DNA of 64,000 nucleotides from Microbacterium hydrocarbonoxydans. GTDB lineage: Bacteria > Actinomycetota > Actinomycetes > Actinomycetales > Microbacteriaceae. Within the stretch, counting starts at the first letter, position 1; the number at the start of each line of letters is the position of its first letter. The notes beneath the pieces were generated by a model that did no database searches, was not told the DNA's origin, and was given only the letters and a program-made list of their open reading frames with translations. The DNA lies in assembly GCF_000956475.1 (NCBI RefSeq), contig NZ_JYJB01000003.1:62001-126000 (forward strand), written 5' to 3'. Position numbers and translations under genes: made by a program. This document shows positions 37,001 to 45,840 of the stretch, in pieces.

Positions 37001-37810
37001 CTACGCGTCGCGGGTGCGCAGCACGGCCCAGGCGCCGAGCATTCCCGCGGCCACCCATGCGGCCAGGGTGAGGTAGGCGACCGGGGTCTCGAGAGCCGCG
37101 CCATCGGTCAGGATCGCGCTCTGCGCAGCCGCCACCGGCAGGTACGCCGCGGCATCCATGACCCAGGCCCAGGACTCGCCGGCCAGCATGAAGAAGTTCG
37201 CCACGATCGGCAGCACGAACAGCAGGCCGACGGTGGCGGCGATCGCACCCGCTCCCGAGCGGAGGATGAATCCGAATGCCACCCCGATCAGGGCGAACAC
37301 GGCCATCGCCAGAGACGACACGACGATCGGGAGGAGCGACGCCGAGGGGTCCGACCAGTCGATGCTCTGATCCCGCGTCGAGACCACTGCCGTGACGGCG
37401 AGCGCGGCCGCGAAGAAGGTCAGCAGCGACGAGACGAACAGGAAGAGGGCGATGACCACGGCCTTCGCCGCGAGCACCGATCCTCGCACCGGGTTCGCCG
37501 CGAACGTGGAGCGGATCATCCCGGTCGAGTATTCGCCGGTGACGGAGATGGCGCCGAGGATGCCGGCGAGCAGCATCGTGAACTGGATCGGCATCACGAC
37601 GGCCTGGATCGGATCGAACCCTGGCTGATCCACCGCCTGAGCGATGAGCATGGCGATGCCGATCGTGAGTGCGGCTGCGATCGCGATCGACCACCAGGTC
37701 GACCGAAGAGTGGCGAGCTTGATCCATTCGCCGTGCAGCGAACGCAGGAAGCTGGGCCTGTGGACCGTGTCGGCACGGGGCCGGGTGAGGGGAGGGGCCT
37801 GGACGGTCAT
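37001..37810 (-). CDS. ABC-2 type exporter permease
   Basis: A 269-residue membrane protein with about six transmembrane segments. The first cytoplasmic stretch LHGEWIKLATLRSTWW is typical of ABC-2/NatB-like permeases, and GEYSTGMIRSTFAANPVR is the conserved coupling region. Its start overlaps the ATPase stop by 4 bp. Cargo is unknown; antimicrobial peptide, drug or lipid export are the usual roles. Confidence 0.88.
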   Translation of the reverse strand: MTVQAPPLTRPRADTVHRPSFLRSLHGEWIKLATLRSTWWSIAIAAALTIGIAMLIAQAVDQPGFDPIQAVVMPIQFTMLLAGILGAISVTGEYSTGMIRSTFAANPVRGSVLAAKAVVIALFLFVSSLLTFFAAALAVTAVVSTRDQSIDWSDPSASLLPIVVSSLAMAVFALIGVAFGFILRSGAGAIAATVGLLFVLPIVANFFMLAGESWAWVMDAAAYLPVAAAQSAILTDGAALETPVAYLTLAAWVAAGMLGAWAVLRTRDA

Positions 37811-38718
37811 GAGATCTCCTTGGTGCGGTACTCGACGGAGTCGCCGGTGAGGGCCATATACGCCTCTTCAAGCGAGCCGGTGGTCGGGGTGAGCTCGTGC
37901 AGCGGGATGCCGCGGTCGGCGGCGAGGTCGCCGATCCGGGCTGCGGGGAGGCCCACGATGTCGAGCAGGTCGGGTGCGGTGCTCACGATCTCGACGGATG
38001 GTCCGCCGACCGCCGCGGCCAGGTCGGCGGCGCGAGGCGTGCGCACGCGCACGGTGTTGACGGTCCATGCGCGCACGAGCTCCTCGAGAGGCGCGTCAGC
38101 GAGCACCTGGCCGCGGCCCATCACGATCACATGGTCGGCGGTCTGGGCCATCTCGCTCATCAGATGGCTCGACAGCAGCACGGTGCGCCCCTCGGATGCT
38201 GCGTGCCGGACGAACTGCCGCACCCACCGAACGCCTTCAGGGTCGAGGCCGTTGACCGGTTCGTCGAGGATCAGCGTGTGCGGGTCGCCGAGCAGCGCGG
38301 AGGCGATGCCCAGTCGCTGCCCCATGCCGAGCGAGAACCCGCCGGCGCGCTTGCGGGACACGGATCCGATCCCGGCGAGGTCGATGACCTCGTCGACGCG
38401 CGTCGAGGGGATGCCGTGGGTCGCGGCCATGGCGCGCAGATGGTTGCGCGCGGTGCGTCCGGTGTGCACGGCCTTGGCGTCGAGCAGCACGCCCACCTCT
38501 GTGAGGGGAGCGCGGAGCCTGCGGTACTCGCGTCCTGCGACGGTCGCGCGACCCGAGGTCGGGCGGTCGAGTCCCACGATCATACGCATCGTGGTCGACT
38601 TGCCCGCACCGTTCGGCCCCAGGAACCCGGTGACGCTTCCCGGCTTGACGGTGAACGACACGTCCTGAACGGCGGTCTTGTCTCCGAACCTCTTCGTGAG
38701 GCCTTCAGCTGTGATCAT
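37807..38718 (-). CDS. ABC exporter ATP-binding protein (DrrA/CcmA-like)
   Basis: A 303-residue ATPase. GPNGAGKST at ~35-43 is Walker A, FSLGMGQRLGIASALL the signature region, and LILDEPVNGLDPEG Walker B. The extended C-terminal ~85 residues are common in DrrA-like exporters. TAGCGT (minus strand, 38730-38725) six bases before the ATG marks a leaderless promoter for the four-gene operon. Confidence 0.92.
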   Translation of the reverse strand: MITAEGLTKRFGDKTAVQDVSFTVKPGSVTGFLGPNGAGKSTTMRMIVGLDRPTSGRATVAGREYRRLRAPLTEVGVLLDAKAVHTGRTARNHLRAMAATHGIPSTRVDEVIDLAGIGSVSRKRAGGFSLGMGQRLGIASALLGDPHTLILDEPVNGLDPEGVRWVRQFVRHAASEGRTVLLSSHLMSEMAQTADHVIVMGRGQVLADAPLEELVRAWTVNTVRVRTPRAADLAAAVGGPSVEIVSTAPDLLDIVGLPAARIGDLAADRGIPLHELTPTTGSLEEAYMALTGDSVEYRTKEIS

Positions 38719-38806
38719 GCCTCCACGCTATGCGGCGGCATCCGCTCCCCGCGTCCTCCCCGAGTACCGTCCTCGAGCACGGCGGTGTCCTCCCTGTGGC
38801 GGATGC

Positions 38807-39190
38807 TCAGGAGCTGGGCCGGCCGAAGGTGTCCGGGTCGACAGGGCGGATCGCCCGCGGCAGCTTCTCGACCACGAGCAGGTACGACTCGGTCACGAGC
38901 TCGGTCACGAGTCCCGCTTCGAGCGACGGGCCCGGTGTCAGCGTGATCCAGTGCTTCTTGTTCATGTGGTAGCCGGGCGAGATGTCGGCGAACGTCTCGC
39001 GCAGAGCGACCGAGTCGTCGGGGTGCGACTTGAGCGTCACGCGGCCCGTACGGTCGAGGGGGATCAGCAGGAACACGCGTCCTCGTACCTTGTAGACGTC
39101 CCAGTCGGGTCCGAAGGGATTCTCGCGCGTCGCGCCAGGGAGCTCTTCGGCGCGCTGCGCGGCGAGGGAGATCAGGTGTTCGGCATCCAT
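38807..39190 (-). CDS. MmcQ/YjbR family protein
   Basis: A 127-residue small protein of the YjbR/CyaY-like fold. PFGPDWDVYKVRGRVFLLI and PGYHMNKKHWITLTPG match the family, which is suspected to bind DNA but has no settled function. It follows the SRAP gene by 2 bp, so the two are co-transcribed; the pairing hints at DNA maintenance. Confidence 0.88.
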   Translation of the reverse strand: MDAEHLISLAAQRAEELPGATRENPFGPDWDVYKVRGRVFLLIPLDRTGRVTLKSHPDDSVALRETFADISPGYHMNKKHWITLTPGPSLEAGLVTELVTESYLLVVEKLPRAIRPVDPDTFGRPSS

Positions 39191-39192
39191 CC

Positions 39193-39846
39193 TCAGAACA
39201 GCCGCTCGGCGCCCTTGTCGTCGGCGCGGGGCACGGCGACGACCCGGTCGTCGAGGGATGCCGCGGCCAGCAGCGCCTCGTCGATGAGTTCGCGGTCGCC
39301 CTGGGCCCGCAGCCAGTCCTGCGCGAAAGCCGTCGGGATGAGCACCGGCATGCGGTCATGGAGGTCTGCCAGGTGCGCGGGGGCCGGGCGCATCACGATG
39401 GAGTAGCAGGTGAACCACTGGCCGTCGGCCGTCCGGCCACGCTGCGTGACGGCTGCCATGCCGAACAGGGCCGAGGTGTCGAGACCGAACTCGTGCCAGA
39501 CGCGCTCGGGCTTCTTCATCTCGTACCACCCGGTCGCGGGAACCAGCGCGCGCGACTTCAGAGCCCCCGTTCGCTCCTGCAGCCGCTCGGACCGGGTGTT
39601 GATCGAGGGGAACTTCGCCGGCTCGCCGTTCACGAGGAACCCCCACCATGCGGGCTCGAGCGTGGTCTGCCCGTCGGCATCGATGACGATCGGGCTGAGA
39701 TTGCGGAGATTCTTGCCGGTCGGGCGCAGCGTCTCGCCGGCGTTGGCCTCGGCCCACTCCCTGAGACCCTCGATCAGGGCCTCGTCGGCCTCGGCCAGCA
39801 GCTCGTCATCGGTGAAGCGGGGATCCAGGCCGTAGCTCGCGCACAT
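39193..39846 (-). CDS. yedK: SOS response-associated peptidase (SRAP, YedK/HMCES)
   Basis: A 217-residue abasic-site shield that cross-links to AP sites in single-stranded DNA. The catalytic Cys2 follows Met1 directly. Asn83 in SINTRSE, Glu109 in TGWYEMKKP and His163 in LHDRMPVLI complete the active site. TAACCT (39858-39853, minus strand) six bases before the ATG gives a leaderless start, and Met removal exposes Cys2. Confidence 0.95.
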   Translation of the reverse strand: MCASYGLDPRFTDDELLAEADEALIEGLREWAEANAGETLRPTGKNLRNLSPIVIDADGQTTLEPAWWGFLVNGEPAKFPSINTRSERLQERTGALKSRALVPATGWYEMKKPERVWHEFGLDTSALFGMAAVTQRGRTADGQWFTCYSIVMRPAPAHLADLHDRMPVLIPTAFAQDWLRAQGDRELIDEALLAAASLDDRVVAVPRADDKGAERLF

Positions 39847-39896
39847 GCAGACAGGTTAGCTCCGGGCACCGACATCCGCTCGGCTAGGGTCGAGAG

Positions 39897-40847
39897 GTGA
39901 CCGCGAAACGCCCCCTGCCCACCCCTGTCGCCCTCGGCGGCGCGGTCGCGATCGGCGTCATGACGGCCGTGCAGGCTCGCGTGAACGGCGTGCTCGGGGT
40001 CGAGGTCGACAACGGCATCGTCGCGGGCTTCATCTCCTTCGCGGTGGGTCTGCTGATCCTCATCGTCGTCATCCCGTGCATCCCCTCGGCGAGGCGAGGA
40101 GCTGCGCGCCTGTGGCGCGGCGTGCGCGCAAGGACGATCCCGTTCTGGATGCTCCTGGGCGGCACCTGCGGCGCCCTCACCGTCTCGACGCAGGGCATCA
40201 CGGCCGGCGTGCTCGGCGTCTCGCTGTTCACAGTCGGGGTCGTGGCTGGCCAGACCCTGCATGGGCTCGTGCTCGATCGGCTGGGCGTCGGGCCGGCCGG
40301 GGTCGTCGCCGTCACGCCCGGCCGTGTGCTGGGCGGCGTCTTCGCCCTCGGTGCGGTCGCGATCTCACTCTCGGGTGATGTGCTCGCCGAAGCGCCGCTG
40401 TGGATGCTGCTGCTGCCGTTCGCGGCCGGAGTCGGCATCGCGTGGCAGTCGGCGGCCAACGGGCGGCTCGCACAGCGCGTGCAGTCGCCGATGGCGGCGA
40501 CGCTGATGAGCTTCATCGGCGGGGTCATCGCGCTCGCCCTCGCCGCGGGCGTCAGCATCCTGATCCGCGGTCTGCCGCAGCAGCCGCCCGCCGATCCCTG
40601 GCTGTATCTCGGCGGTCTGCTCGGCTTCGCATACATCCTTCTCGGCGCCTTCATCGTGGCGCACACGGGCGTGCTGCTGATGGGGCTCGGCTCCGTGCTC
40701 GGGCAGCTCACGGCATCCGTCCTCATCGATCTGCTCTGGCCTGCTGATGCGGGGCCTCAGCTGTGGCAGCTCGTCGCCATGATCACGGTGGCGGTCCTCT
40801 CGGTCGTCGTGGCGGTGCCGCGGCGCCGCCGACCTCGAAATGGTTGA
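39897..40847 (+). CDS. DMT-superfamily permease, DUF606/YdcZ type
   Basis: A 316-residue integral membrane protein with about ten helices formed by two DUF606 repeats (GxxxAVQARVNGVLG near the start; AWQSAANGRLAQRV in the second half). Substrate unknown. GTG 39897 follows TAGGGT (39885-39890) by six bases. Divergent from the SRAP gene. Confidence 0.85.
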   Translation: MTAKRPLPTPVALGGAVAIGVMTAVQARVNGVLGVEVDNGIVAGFISFAVGLLILIVVIPCIPSARRGAARLWRGVRARTIPFWMLLGGTCGALTVSTQGITAGVLGVSLFTVGVVAGQTLHGLVLDRLGVGPAGVVAVTPGRVLGGVFALGAVAISLSGDVLAEAPLWMLLLPFAAGVGIAWQSAANGRLAQRVQSPMAATLMSFIGGVIALALAAGVSILIRGLPQQPPADPWLYLGGLLGFAYILLGAFIVAHTGVLLMGLGSVLGQLTASVLIDLLWPADAGPQLWQLVAMITVAVLSVVVAVPRRRRPRNG

Positions 40848-40857
40848 TCGCAGTCGA

Positions 40858-40904
40858 TAGTTGCGTTTCGGCAACTAAAGGCGTACAGTTGATGAAGATC
40901 AACT
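40858..40904 (+). promoter_or_regulatory. MFS exporter promoter with two MarR-type inverted repeats
   Basis: TAGTTGC (40858-40864) and GCAACTA (40871-40877) form a 7-bp inverted repeat over a -35-like TTGCGT (40861-40866). AGTTGAT (40887-40893) and ATCAACT (40898-40904) form another over the -10-like TACAGT (40884-40889); the hexamers are 17 bp apart. The two downstream MarR genes are the obvious candidates to bind here. Confidence 0.8.
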
Positions 40905-40925
40905 ATTTACGCAGGAGCCATCACT

Positions 40926-42581
40926 GTGACAACCACTTCTTCCACGCCGCCCGAGACCGCGCGCTCGGCACGCGAGGTCTTCACCGCCATCTCCGGCCTC
41001 ATCGTCGGAATGTTCGTCGCGGTGCTCTCCGGCACCGTCGTGTCGACCTCGATGCCCGTCATCATCGCCGACCTGGGCGGCACGCAGTCCCAGTACACCT
41101 GGGTCATCACCGCGAGCCTGCTCGCGACCGCCGTGTCCACCCCGATCTGGGGCAAGCTCGCCGACCTCGTCGACCGCAAGATCCTCATCCAGATCGCCCT
41201 GATCCTGTTCACTGCGGGCACTGTGATCGCTGGATTCTCCACCGACACGAACATGCTCATCGCCGTCCGCGTCGTGCAGGGCATCGGCGTCGGCGGACTC
41301 ATGTCCCTGGTGATGATCGCCGTCGCGCTGATCATCTCGCCCCGCGAACGCGGCAAGTACATGGGCGTGGTCGGCGGCATCATGGCCCTCGGCACGATCG
41401 GCGGGCCGCTGCTGGGCGGTCTCATCACGGATGTGTGGGGCTGGCGCGCCAACTTCTTCGTCGGCGTTCCGTTCGCCGTCGTCGCCCTCGTGCTCCTGCA
41501 GTTCACACTGCACCTGCCCAAGCCCGCTCGGGCGAAGGTCTCGATCGACTACTTCGGCATCGTGCTTCTCGCCGTCGGCGTATCGACCCTGCTCATCTGG
41601 GTCTCCATGGGCGGCAGCGAGTTCGACTGGGATTCGATGACGAGCTATGCGCTCGCCGCGGTCGCGGGCCTCGCCATCATCGCCTTCATCGCGGTCGAGT
41701 TCGTGGTCAAGGAGCCGATCGTCCCGATGTCGCTGTTCCGCAATCGCACGTTCACGCTCTCGGTCATCGCGTCGATCGCGATCGGCGTCTCGATGTTCGC
41801 GACCTCGGTCTTCCTCGCGCAGTACTTCCAGCTCGCGCGCGGCGCGACGCCGACCGAGTCGGGCCTCATGACGATCCCGATGATCGTCGGCCAGATGGGC
41901 GCCTCGATCGTGATCGGCCAGCTCGTGAGCCGCTTCGGCAAGTGGAAGGGGTGGATGCTGGTCGGCTCCGTGCTCACCACGATCGGCGTGAGCCTGATGG
42001 CCACGCTGCGCTACGACACCCCGTTCCCGCTCGTGGCCGTGTACATGTTCGTGCTGGGCGCCGGTCTCGGCATGGTCATGCAGAACCTCACGCTGATCGT
42101 GCAGAACGACACCCCGCCCACGCAGCTGGGCGCGGCCTCGTCGAACGTGAACTTCTTCCGCACGATCGCGGGAACCATCGGCGTGACGGTCATGGGCTCG
42201 ATGCTCTCGAACAGCGTCACGACCTACGTGAAGGACGGGCTGACCGGCTTCACGCCGACGAACGAGGATGAGGTCGCCGCACTCAAGCACCTCGCCTCGG
42301 GCGACGTGCCGAAGGTGTCGGAGCTGCCCCACGCGATCCGCTCGATCGTCGAGAGCGCCTATGGCCACGGCATCGCGGATGCGTTCATCATCGCCATCCC
42401 GCTCGCGGTGCTCGCGATCATCGCGATCGCGTTCATCAAGAACAAGCCGCTGTCGACCAAGAACGCCGCCGAGCAGCTGCGAGAGCAGGCGGAGGAATCG
42501 GCGATCGAGGTCGCCGAAGCCGAAGTCGGCGCGTCGACCGGAACCATCGGCGTGGTCGGCGCCGAGCCGTCACGGCGCTGA
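40926..42581 (+). CDS. MFS drug exporter, DHA2 (EmrB/QacA) family
   Basis: A 551-residue transporter with 14 predicted helices. VVSTSMPVIIADLGG in helix 1, GKLADLVDRK as motif A, and VVGGIMALGTIGGPLLGG as motif C are DHA2 signs. The C-terminal ~60 residues are a cytoplasmic Ala/Glu-rich tail. GTG 40926 has CAGGAG upstream. It is directly followed (1 bp) by a MarR gene. Likely exports hydrophobic toxicants. Confidence 0.93.
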   Translation: MTTTSSTPPETARSAREVFTAISGLIVGMFVAVLSGTVVSTSMPVIIADLGGTQSQYTWVITASLLATAVSTPIWGKLADLVDRKILIQIALILFTAGTVIAGFSTDTNMLIAVRVVQGIGVGGLMSLVMIAVALIISPRERGKYMGVVGGIMALGTIGGPLLGGLITDVWGWRANFFVGVPFAVVALVLLQFTLHLPKPARAKVSIDYFGIVLLAVGVSTLLIWVSMGGSEFDWDSMTSYALAAVAGLAIIAFIAVEFVVKEPIVPMSLFRNRTFTLSVIASIAIGVSMFATSVFLAQYFQLARGATPTESGLMTIPMIVGQMGASIVIGQLVSRFGKWKGWMLVGSVLTTIGVSLMATLRYDTPFPLVAVYMFVLGAGLGMVMQNLTLIVQNDTPPTQLGAASSNVNFFRTIAGTIGVTVMGSMLSNSVTTYVKDGLTGFTPTNEDEVAALKHLASGDVPKVSELPHAIRSIVESAYGHGIADAFIIAIPLAVLAIIAIAFIKNKPLSTKNAAEQLREQAEESAIEVAEAEVGASTGTIGVVGAEPSRR

Positions 42582-42582
42582 G

Positions 42583-43038
42583 ATGACCGTCACGGAAGCC
42601 TCGGTGCCGTCGGATGTCGACGGCGCCCTGGCCGACTTCCAAGGGCAGCTGAACCTGATCTTCGCGAAGGCCCGGCTGCTCTGGAAGGACTCCGCCGCGC
42701 GCATCGATCCCGAGCTTCACGTCACCGGATACAAGCTCCTGACCTTCCTCGACGGCGCAGGAGCATCGAGCGCGCACGAGCTGGCCGAGCGCTTCGAGAT
42801 GGACAAGTCGGTCATCAGCCGGCAGGTGCGGATGCTGGAATGCCACGCCCTGCTCGAATCCCGCCCCGATGAGCGCGACGGTCGGCTGCGGGTCCTGACG
42901 GTGACGCCGAAGGCGCGAGAGGCGCTCGCGCGGGTGCGGGCCGAGTACGCCCTGCGCCTGCGCGCCGCGATCGGCGAGCTCACCGTCGACGAGATCACGA
43001 CGGCGTCCAAGGTGTTCCGCCTCCTGGCCGAGGCCTGA
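42583..43038 (+). CDS. MarR family transcriptional regulator 1
   Basis: A 151-residue winged-helix regulator. The recognition region is ELAERFEMDKSVISRQVRML (~66-85), followed by the wing RPDERDGRLRVLTVT. It is 1 bp from the MFS exporter stop, so it is co-transcribed and probably represses its own operon through the inverted repeats upstream. Confidence 0.9.
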   Translation: MTVTEASVPSDVDGALADFQGQLNLIFAKARLLWKDSAARIDPELHVTGYKLLTFLDGAGASSAHELAERFEMDKSVISRQVRMLECHALLESRPDERDGRLRVLTVTPKAREALARVRAEYALRLRAAIGELTVDEITTASKVFRLLAEA

Positions 43039-43063
43039 GGCACGGCGCTCTACACTGGCGAGC

Positions 43064-43504
43064 ATGACCGACGAACCCTCCGACCTCGATCTCGCCGTGG
43101 CCAGGGTCGAGCACGAGCTCGCCGGACTCATCGCCCGGATCCGCGTGAGCTGGCGCGAAGCGGCGGTCACGGTGCATCCCGCTCTGCAGCCTCTCGGCTA
43201 CCAGGTGCTGACGTCGATCGCGACGGGCAAGGCGACCTCGGCCGGAGCGATCATCGAGCGCCTGCAGACCGACAAATCTGCCGTGAGCCGACAGGTGCGC
43301 CAGCTCGAGGAGCTGGGACTCGTCGAGAGCGTGCGCGACCCCGACGACCGCCGCGCGCGCGTGCTGGTCGCCACGGATCTTGCTCAGGAGCGCGTCGCCG
43401 CCGCGCGAGCCCGTTACGAGGAACGTCTCGGCGAGCGGCTGAAAGCGTGGTCGGCCGATGACCTCGACCACTTCGCCGACCTTCTCGCGTCGCTGGGCGG
43501 CTGA
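43064..43504 (+). CDS. MarR family transcriptional regulator 2
   Basis: A 146-residue paralogue of the preceding gene (IIERLQTDKSAVSRQVRQLE; DPDDRRARVLVAT as wing). TACACT (43051-43056) lies seven bases before ATG 43064, suggesting a separate leaderless promoter. The recognition helices of the two MarR proteins are nearly alike (SVISRQVRML versus SAVSRQVRQL), so they may share or compete for sites. Confidence 0.9.
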   Translation: MTDEPSDLDLAVARVEHELAGLIARIRVSWREAAVTVHPALQPLGYQVLTSIATGKATSAGAIIERLQTDKSAVSRQVRQLEELGLVESVRDPDDRRARVLVATDLAQERVAAARARYEERLGERLKAWSADDLDHFADLLASLGG

Positions 43505-43520
43505 GCCGCCCCCGCAACGG

Positions 43521-44114
43521 CTACTTCTTCTTCTTGGACTTCTTGGCAGGCTTGTCCTGCTTCGACGACGCCTTCTCCGCCTTGGGCATGCGGGTCAGGA
43601 GCCTTCGGGCGTCGACGGCCTTGCGGCGGCCCGGGCGCTTTCCGGCCGGCTTGCCTCCGACATAGAGCCAGCCGAGCAGCTCTTCATCCTTGCCGAGGCC
43701 GTGCACCTTGGCGACGGCCTTGGACCGCGTGTAGTGACCCGTGCGCCAGAGCACGCCCCAGCCGGCTTCGTCGAGCAGCAGGCTCAGCATGTGAGCGACG
43801 CCGGAGGCGACGGCCTCCTGCTCCCAGCGCGGAACCTTCTCGCTCTTGCGGTAGCTCGCGACCACCGCAATGAGCAGCGGAGCGCGCAGCGGCTTCGACG
43901 ACGGCGACGAGTCGCCCTCGGCCTTGGCGATCGCAGCTCCCAGGACCTCGCGGTCGGCGCCGCGGAGCTCGATCAGACGCCAGGGCCGCAGCGAGGAGTG
44001 GTCGGCCACGCGGCCGGCGGCCGCCACGAGATGCAGCAGCTCCTCACGGCCCGGCGCGAGCTCCGTGACCTTCGACCAGGACTGACGCGAGCGGACCGCC
44101 TCGAGGGCGCTCAC
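43521..44114 (-). CDS. Nitroreductase family protein with Lys-rich tail
   Basis: A 197-residue FMN-dependent reductase. SRQSWSKV at the start, PLLIAVVASY and WRTGHYTRS, and the C-terminal LLGWLYVGGKPA are family-like. Residues ~172-197 are a strongly basic tail ending in KKSKKKK that is not part of the catalytic fold. It overlaps msrB by 4 bp, which links it to redox stress. Confidence 0.85.
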   Translation of the reverse strand: MSALEAVRSRQSWSKVTELAPGREELLHLVAAAGRVADHSSLRPWRLIELRGADREVLGAAIAKAEGDSSPSSKPLRAPLLIAVVASYRKSEKVPRWEQEAVASGVAHMLSLLLDEAGWGVLWRTGHYTRSKAVAKVHGLGKDEELLGWLYVGGKPAGKRPGRRKAVDARRLLTRMPKAEKASSKQDKPAKKSKKKK

Positions 44115-44515
44115 TCGGCGTCCGGCGTGAAGTTCAGCGCGATGGAGTTCATGCAGTAGCGGTCACCGGTCGGAGTGCCGAAGCCATCGGGGAAGACATG
44201 GCCGAGGTGCGAGCCGCAGTTCGCGCAGCGCACCTCGGTGCGCACCATGCCCAGGCTCGTGTCCTCGATGAGCTCGACCGCCTCGGGGCGGATCGACTCG
44301 TAGAAGCTCGGCCACCCGCATCCGGAGTCGAACTTCGTGCCGCTCTTGAAGAGCTCGGCACCGCAGGCACCGCAGGTGTAGAGGCCTGCGCGCTTCTCGT
44401 CGAGCAGCTGTCCGGTCCATGCGCGCTCGGTCGCGGCCTGGCGCAGCACTGCGTACTGATCGGCGCCGAGTTCCTCGCGCCACTGTTCTTCGGTCTTGTC
44501 CACGCTGTACGACAT
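44111..44515 (-). CDS. msrB: Peptide-methionine (R)-S-oxide reductase
   Basis: A 134-residue repair enzyme. The zinc site is Cys48, Cys51, Cys97 and Cys100; the catalytic cysteine is Cys121 in RYCMNSIALNF; Cys66 in SGCGWPS is a possible resolving residue. A GAGAAT hexamer lies six bases before the ATG (minus strand, 44527-44522), so it is probably leaderless. The promoter region is shared with the divergent DUF2332 gene. Confidence 0.96.
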   Translation of the reverse strand: MSYSVDKTEEQWREELGADQYAVLRQAATERAWTGQLLDEKRAGLYTCGACGAELFKSGTKFDSGCGWPSFYESIRPEAVELIEDTSLGMVRTEVRCANCGSHLGHVFPDGFGTPTGDRYCMNSIALNFTPDAE

Positions 44516-44571
44516 GCGTACATTCTCTCGCGTCTGCCTGTGACCGGGCGCAGTGCGACCAGAATGGACGC

Positions 44572-45564
44572 ATGACGGATGCCGTGCAGCGCCGATATGC
44601 GCGATTCGCCGAAGAGGAGGCGCCGGGGCGCAGCGAGCTGTACGCCGAATGGGCGCGCGGGGTGGCCGCGGACGCGGCGATCAGAGGCGTGTTCGAGCGG
44701 ATTCCCGAGAACCGGCGGCAGCCCCCGCTGGTCTTCGCCGTGACGCGGATGCTGGGCGCCCGTCTCACCGGCTTCGCGCAGTGGCGCGACTTCGTGCTCG
44801 CCCACGCCGACGAGATCGTCACCGAGAGCTCGTCACGGCGACTGCAGACCAACGAGCCCTTGCGTCTTTCCCCGCTGCTGCCCGTGCTCAGCGAGATCGA
44901 CGGCCCCATCGCACTGCTCGAGGTCGGCGCGTCGGCAGGCCTGTGCCTGTACCCGGATCGCTACTCGTACCGGTTCGTCGACGACGCAGGCGCGCTGCGC
45001 CAGGCGATCGACCCCGCGGCCGGCCCCTCGCCCGTCGTGCTGGAGAGCGTGGTCACCGGCCCCCTCCCGCCCATGCGCCTGCCGCACGTCGTGTGGCGCG
45101 CGGGAGTGGACCTCGCGCCGCTCGACGCCGCCGATGACCGTGACCGTCGCTGGCTGCAGGGGCTCGTGTGGCCGGGGGAGGAGGGGCGCGAGCAGCGCGT
45201 GACTGCGGCGCTCGACATCGCGGCGTCCGACCCGCCGATGCTCGTGGCGGGCGACGCGCTTGCGGAGATCGACGCTCTCGCGCGCTCGGCGCCGGCGGGA
45301 GCGACTCTCGTGATCACGACGCCGGGGGTGCTCGTGCACATCCCGCGTGAGCCCAGGACAGCGCTCGTCGAGAGCATCCGCCGTCTGCCCGCCCGGTGGA
45401 TCACGATCGATCCGCCGGCACTTCTGGACGTGTGGGATCCGCCGGTCGACGCCGAGAGCTGGCCGGGATTCGTCGTGGCCCTCGACGGATCGGTGCGCGC
45501 GGCGTCGGACCCGCTCGGGCGTCGATGGGAGTGGCGCACCGGAACCGCGTCCCGGCCGATCTAG
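44572..45564 (+). CDS. DUF2332 domain-containing protein
   Basis: A 330-residue actinobacterial protein of unknown function. RRYARFAEEEAPGRSELYAE, RRLQTNEPLR and LLEVGASAGLCLYPDRYSY match the family; the last motif looks like a methyltransferase-type loop, so a SAM-dependent role is possible but unproven. CAGAAT (44560-44565) lies six bases before ATG 44572. Confidence 0.85.
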   Translation: MTDAVQRRYARFAEEEAPGRSELYAEWARGVAADAAIRGVFERIPENRRQPPLVFAVTRMLGARLTGFAQWRDFVLAHADEIVTESSSRRLQTNEPLRLSPLLPVLSEIDGPIALLEVGASAGLCLYPDRYSYRFVDDAGALRQAIDPAAGPSPVVLESVVTGPLPPMRLPHVVWRAGVDLAPLDAADDRDRRWLQGLVWPGEEGREQRVTAALDIAASDPPMLVAGDALAEIDALARSAPAGATLVITTPGVLVHIPREPRTALVESIRRLPARWITIDPPALLDVWDPPVDAESWPGFVVALDGSVRAASDPLGRRWEWRTGTASRPI

Positions 45565-45573
45565 TCTGATCCC

Positions 45574-45831
45574 ATGCTGGGTGAGTTGACGGAGCGAGAT
45601 CGCGCGATCCTCGCGCTGGAGACCCTGTGGCCGCGGCACAGCGGGGCGAAGGAGGAGGTCATCCGCGCCCAGCTCGGCATGAGCGCCGCCCGGTACTACC
45701 AGCTGCTCGGCCGCCTGATCGAGTCGGAAGAGGCTCTCCGCTACGACCCCATGCTCGTCGGGCGACTCCGCCGCATCCGCGATGCGCGGGCGCTGCAGCG
45801 CTCCACACGGACTCCGGGATTCGTCGGCTAG
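45574..45831 (+). CDS. DUF3263 domain-containing protein
   Basis: An 85-residue helical protein. ERDRAILALETLWPRHSGAK and ARYYQLLGRLI match DUF3263, an actinobacterial family that resembles a helix-turn-helix of sigma-like type. TAGTCT (45562-45567) six bases before ATG 45574 indicates a leaderless mRNA. Usually adjacent to a LytR_C gene, as here. Confidence 0.9.
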   Translation: MLGELTERDRAILALETLWPRHSGAKEEVIRAQLGMSAARYYQLLGRLIESEEALRYDPMLVGRLRRIRDARALQRSTRTPGFVG

Positions 45832-45840
45832 CATCGAGGG

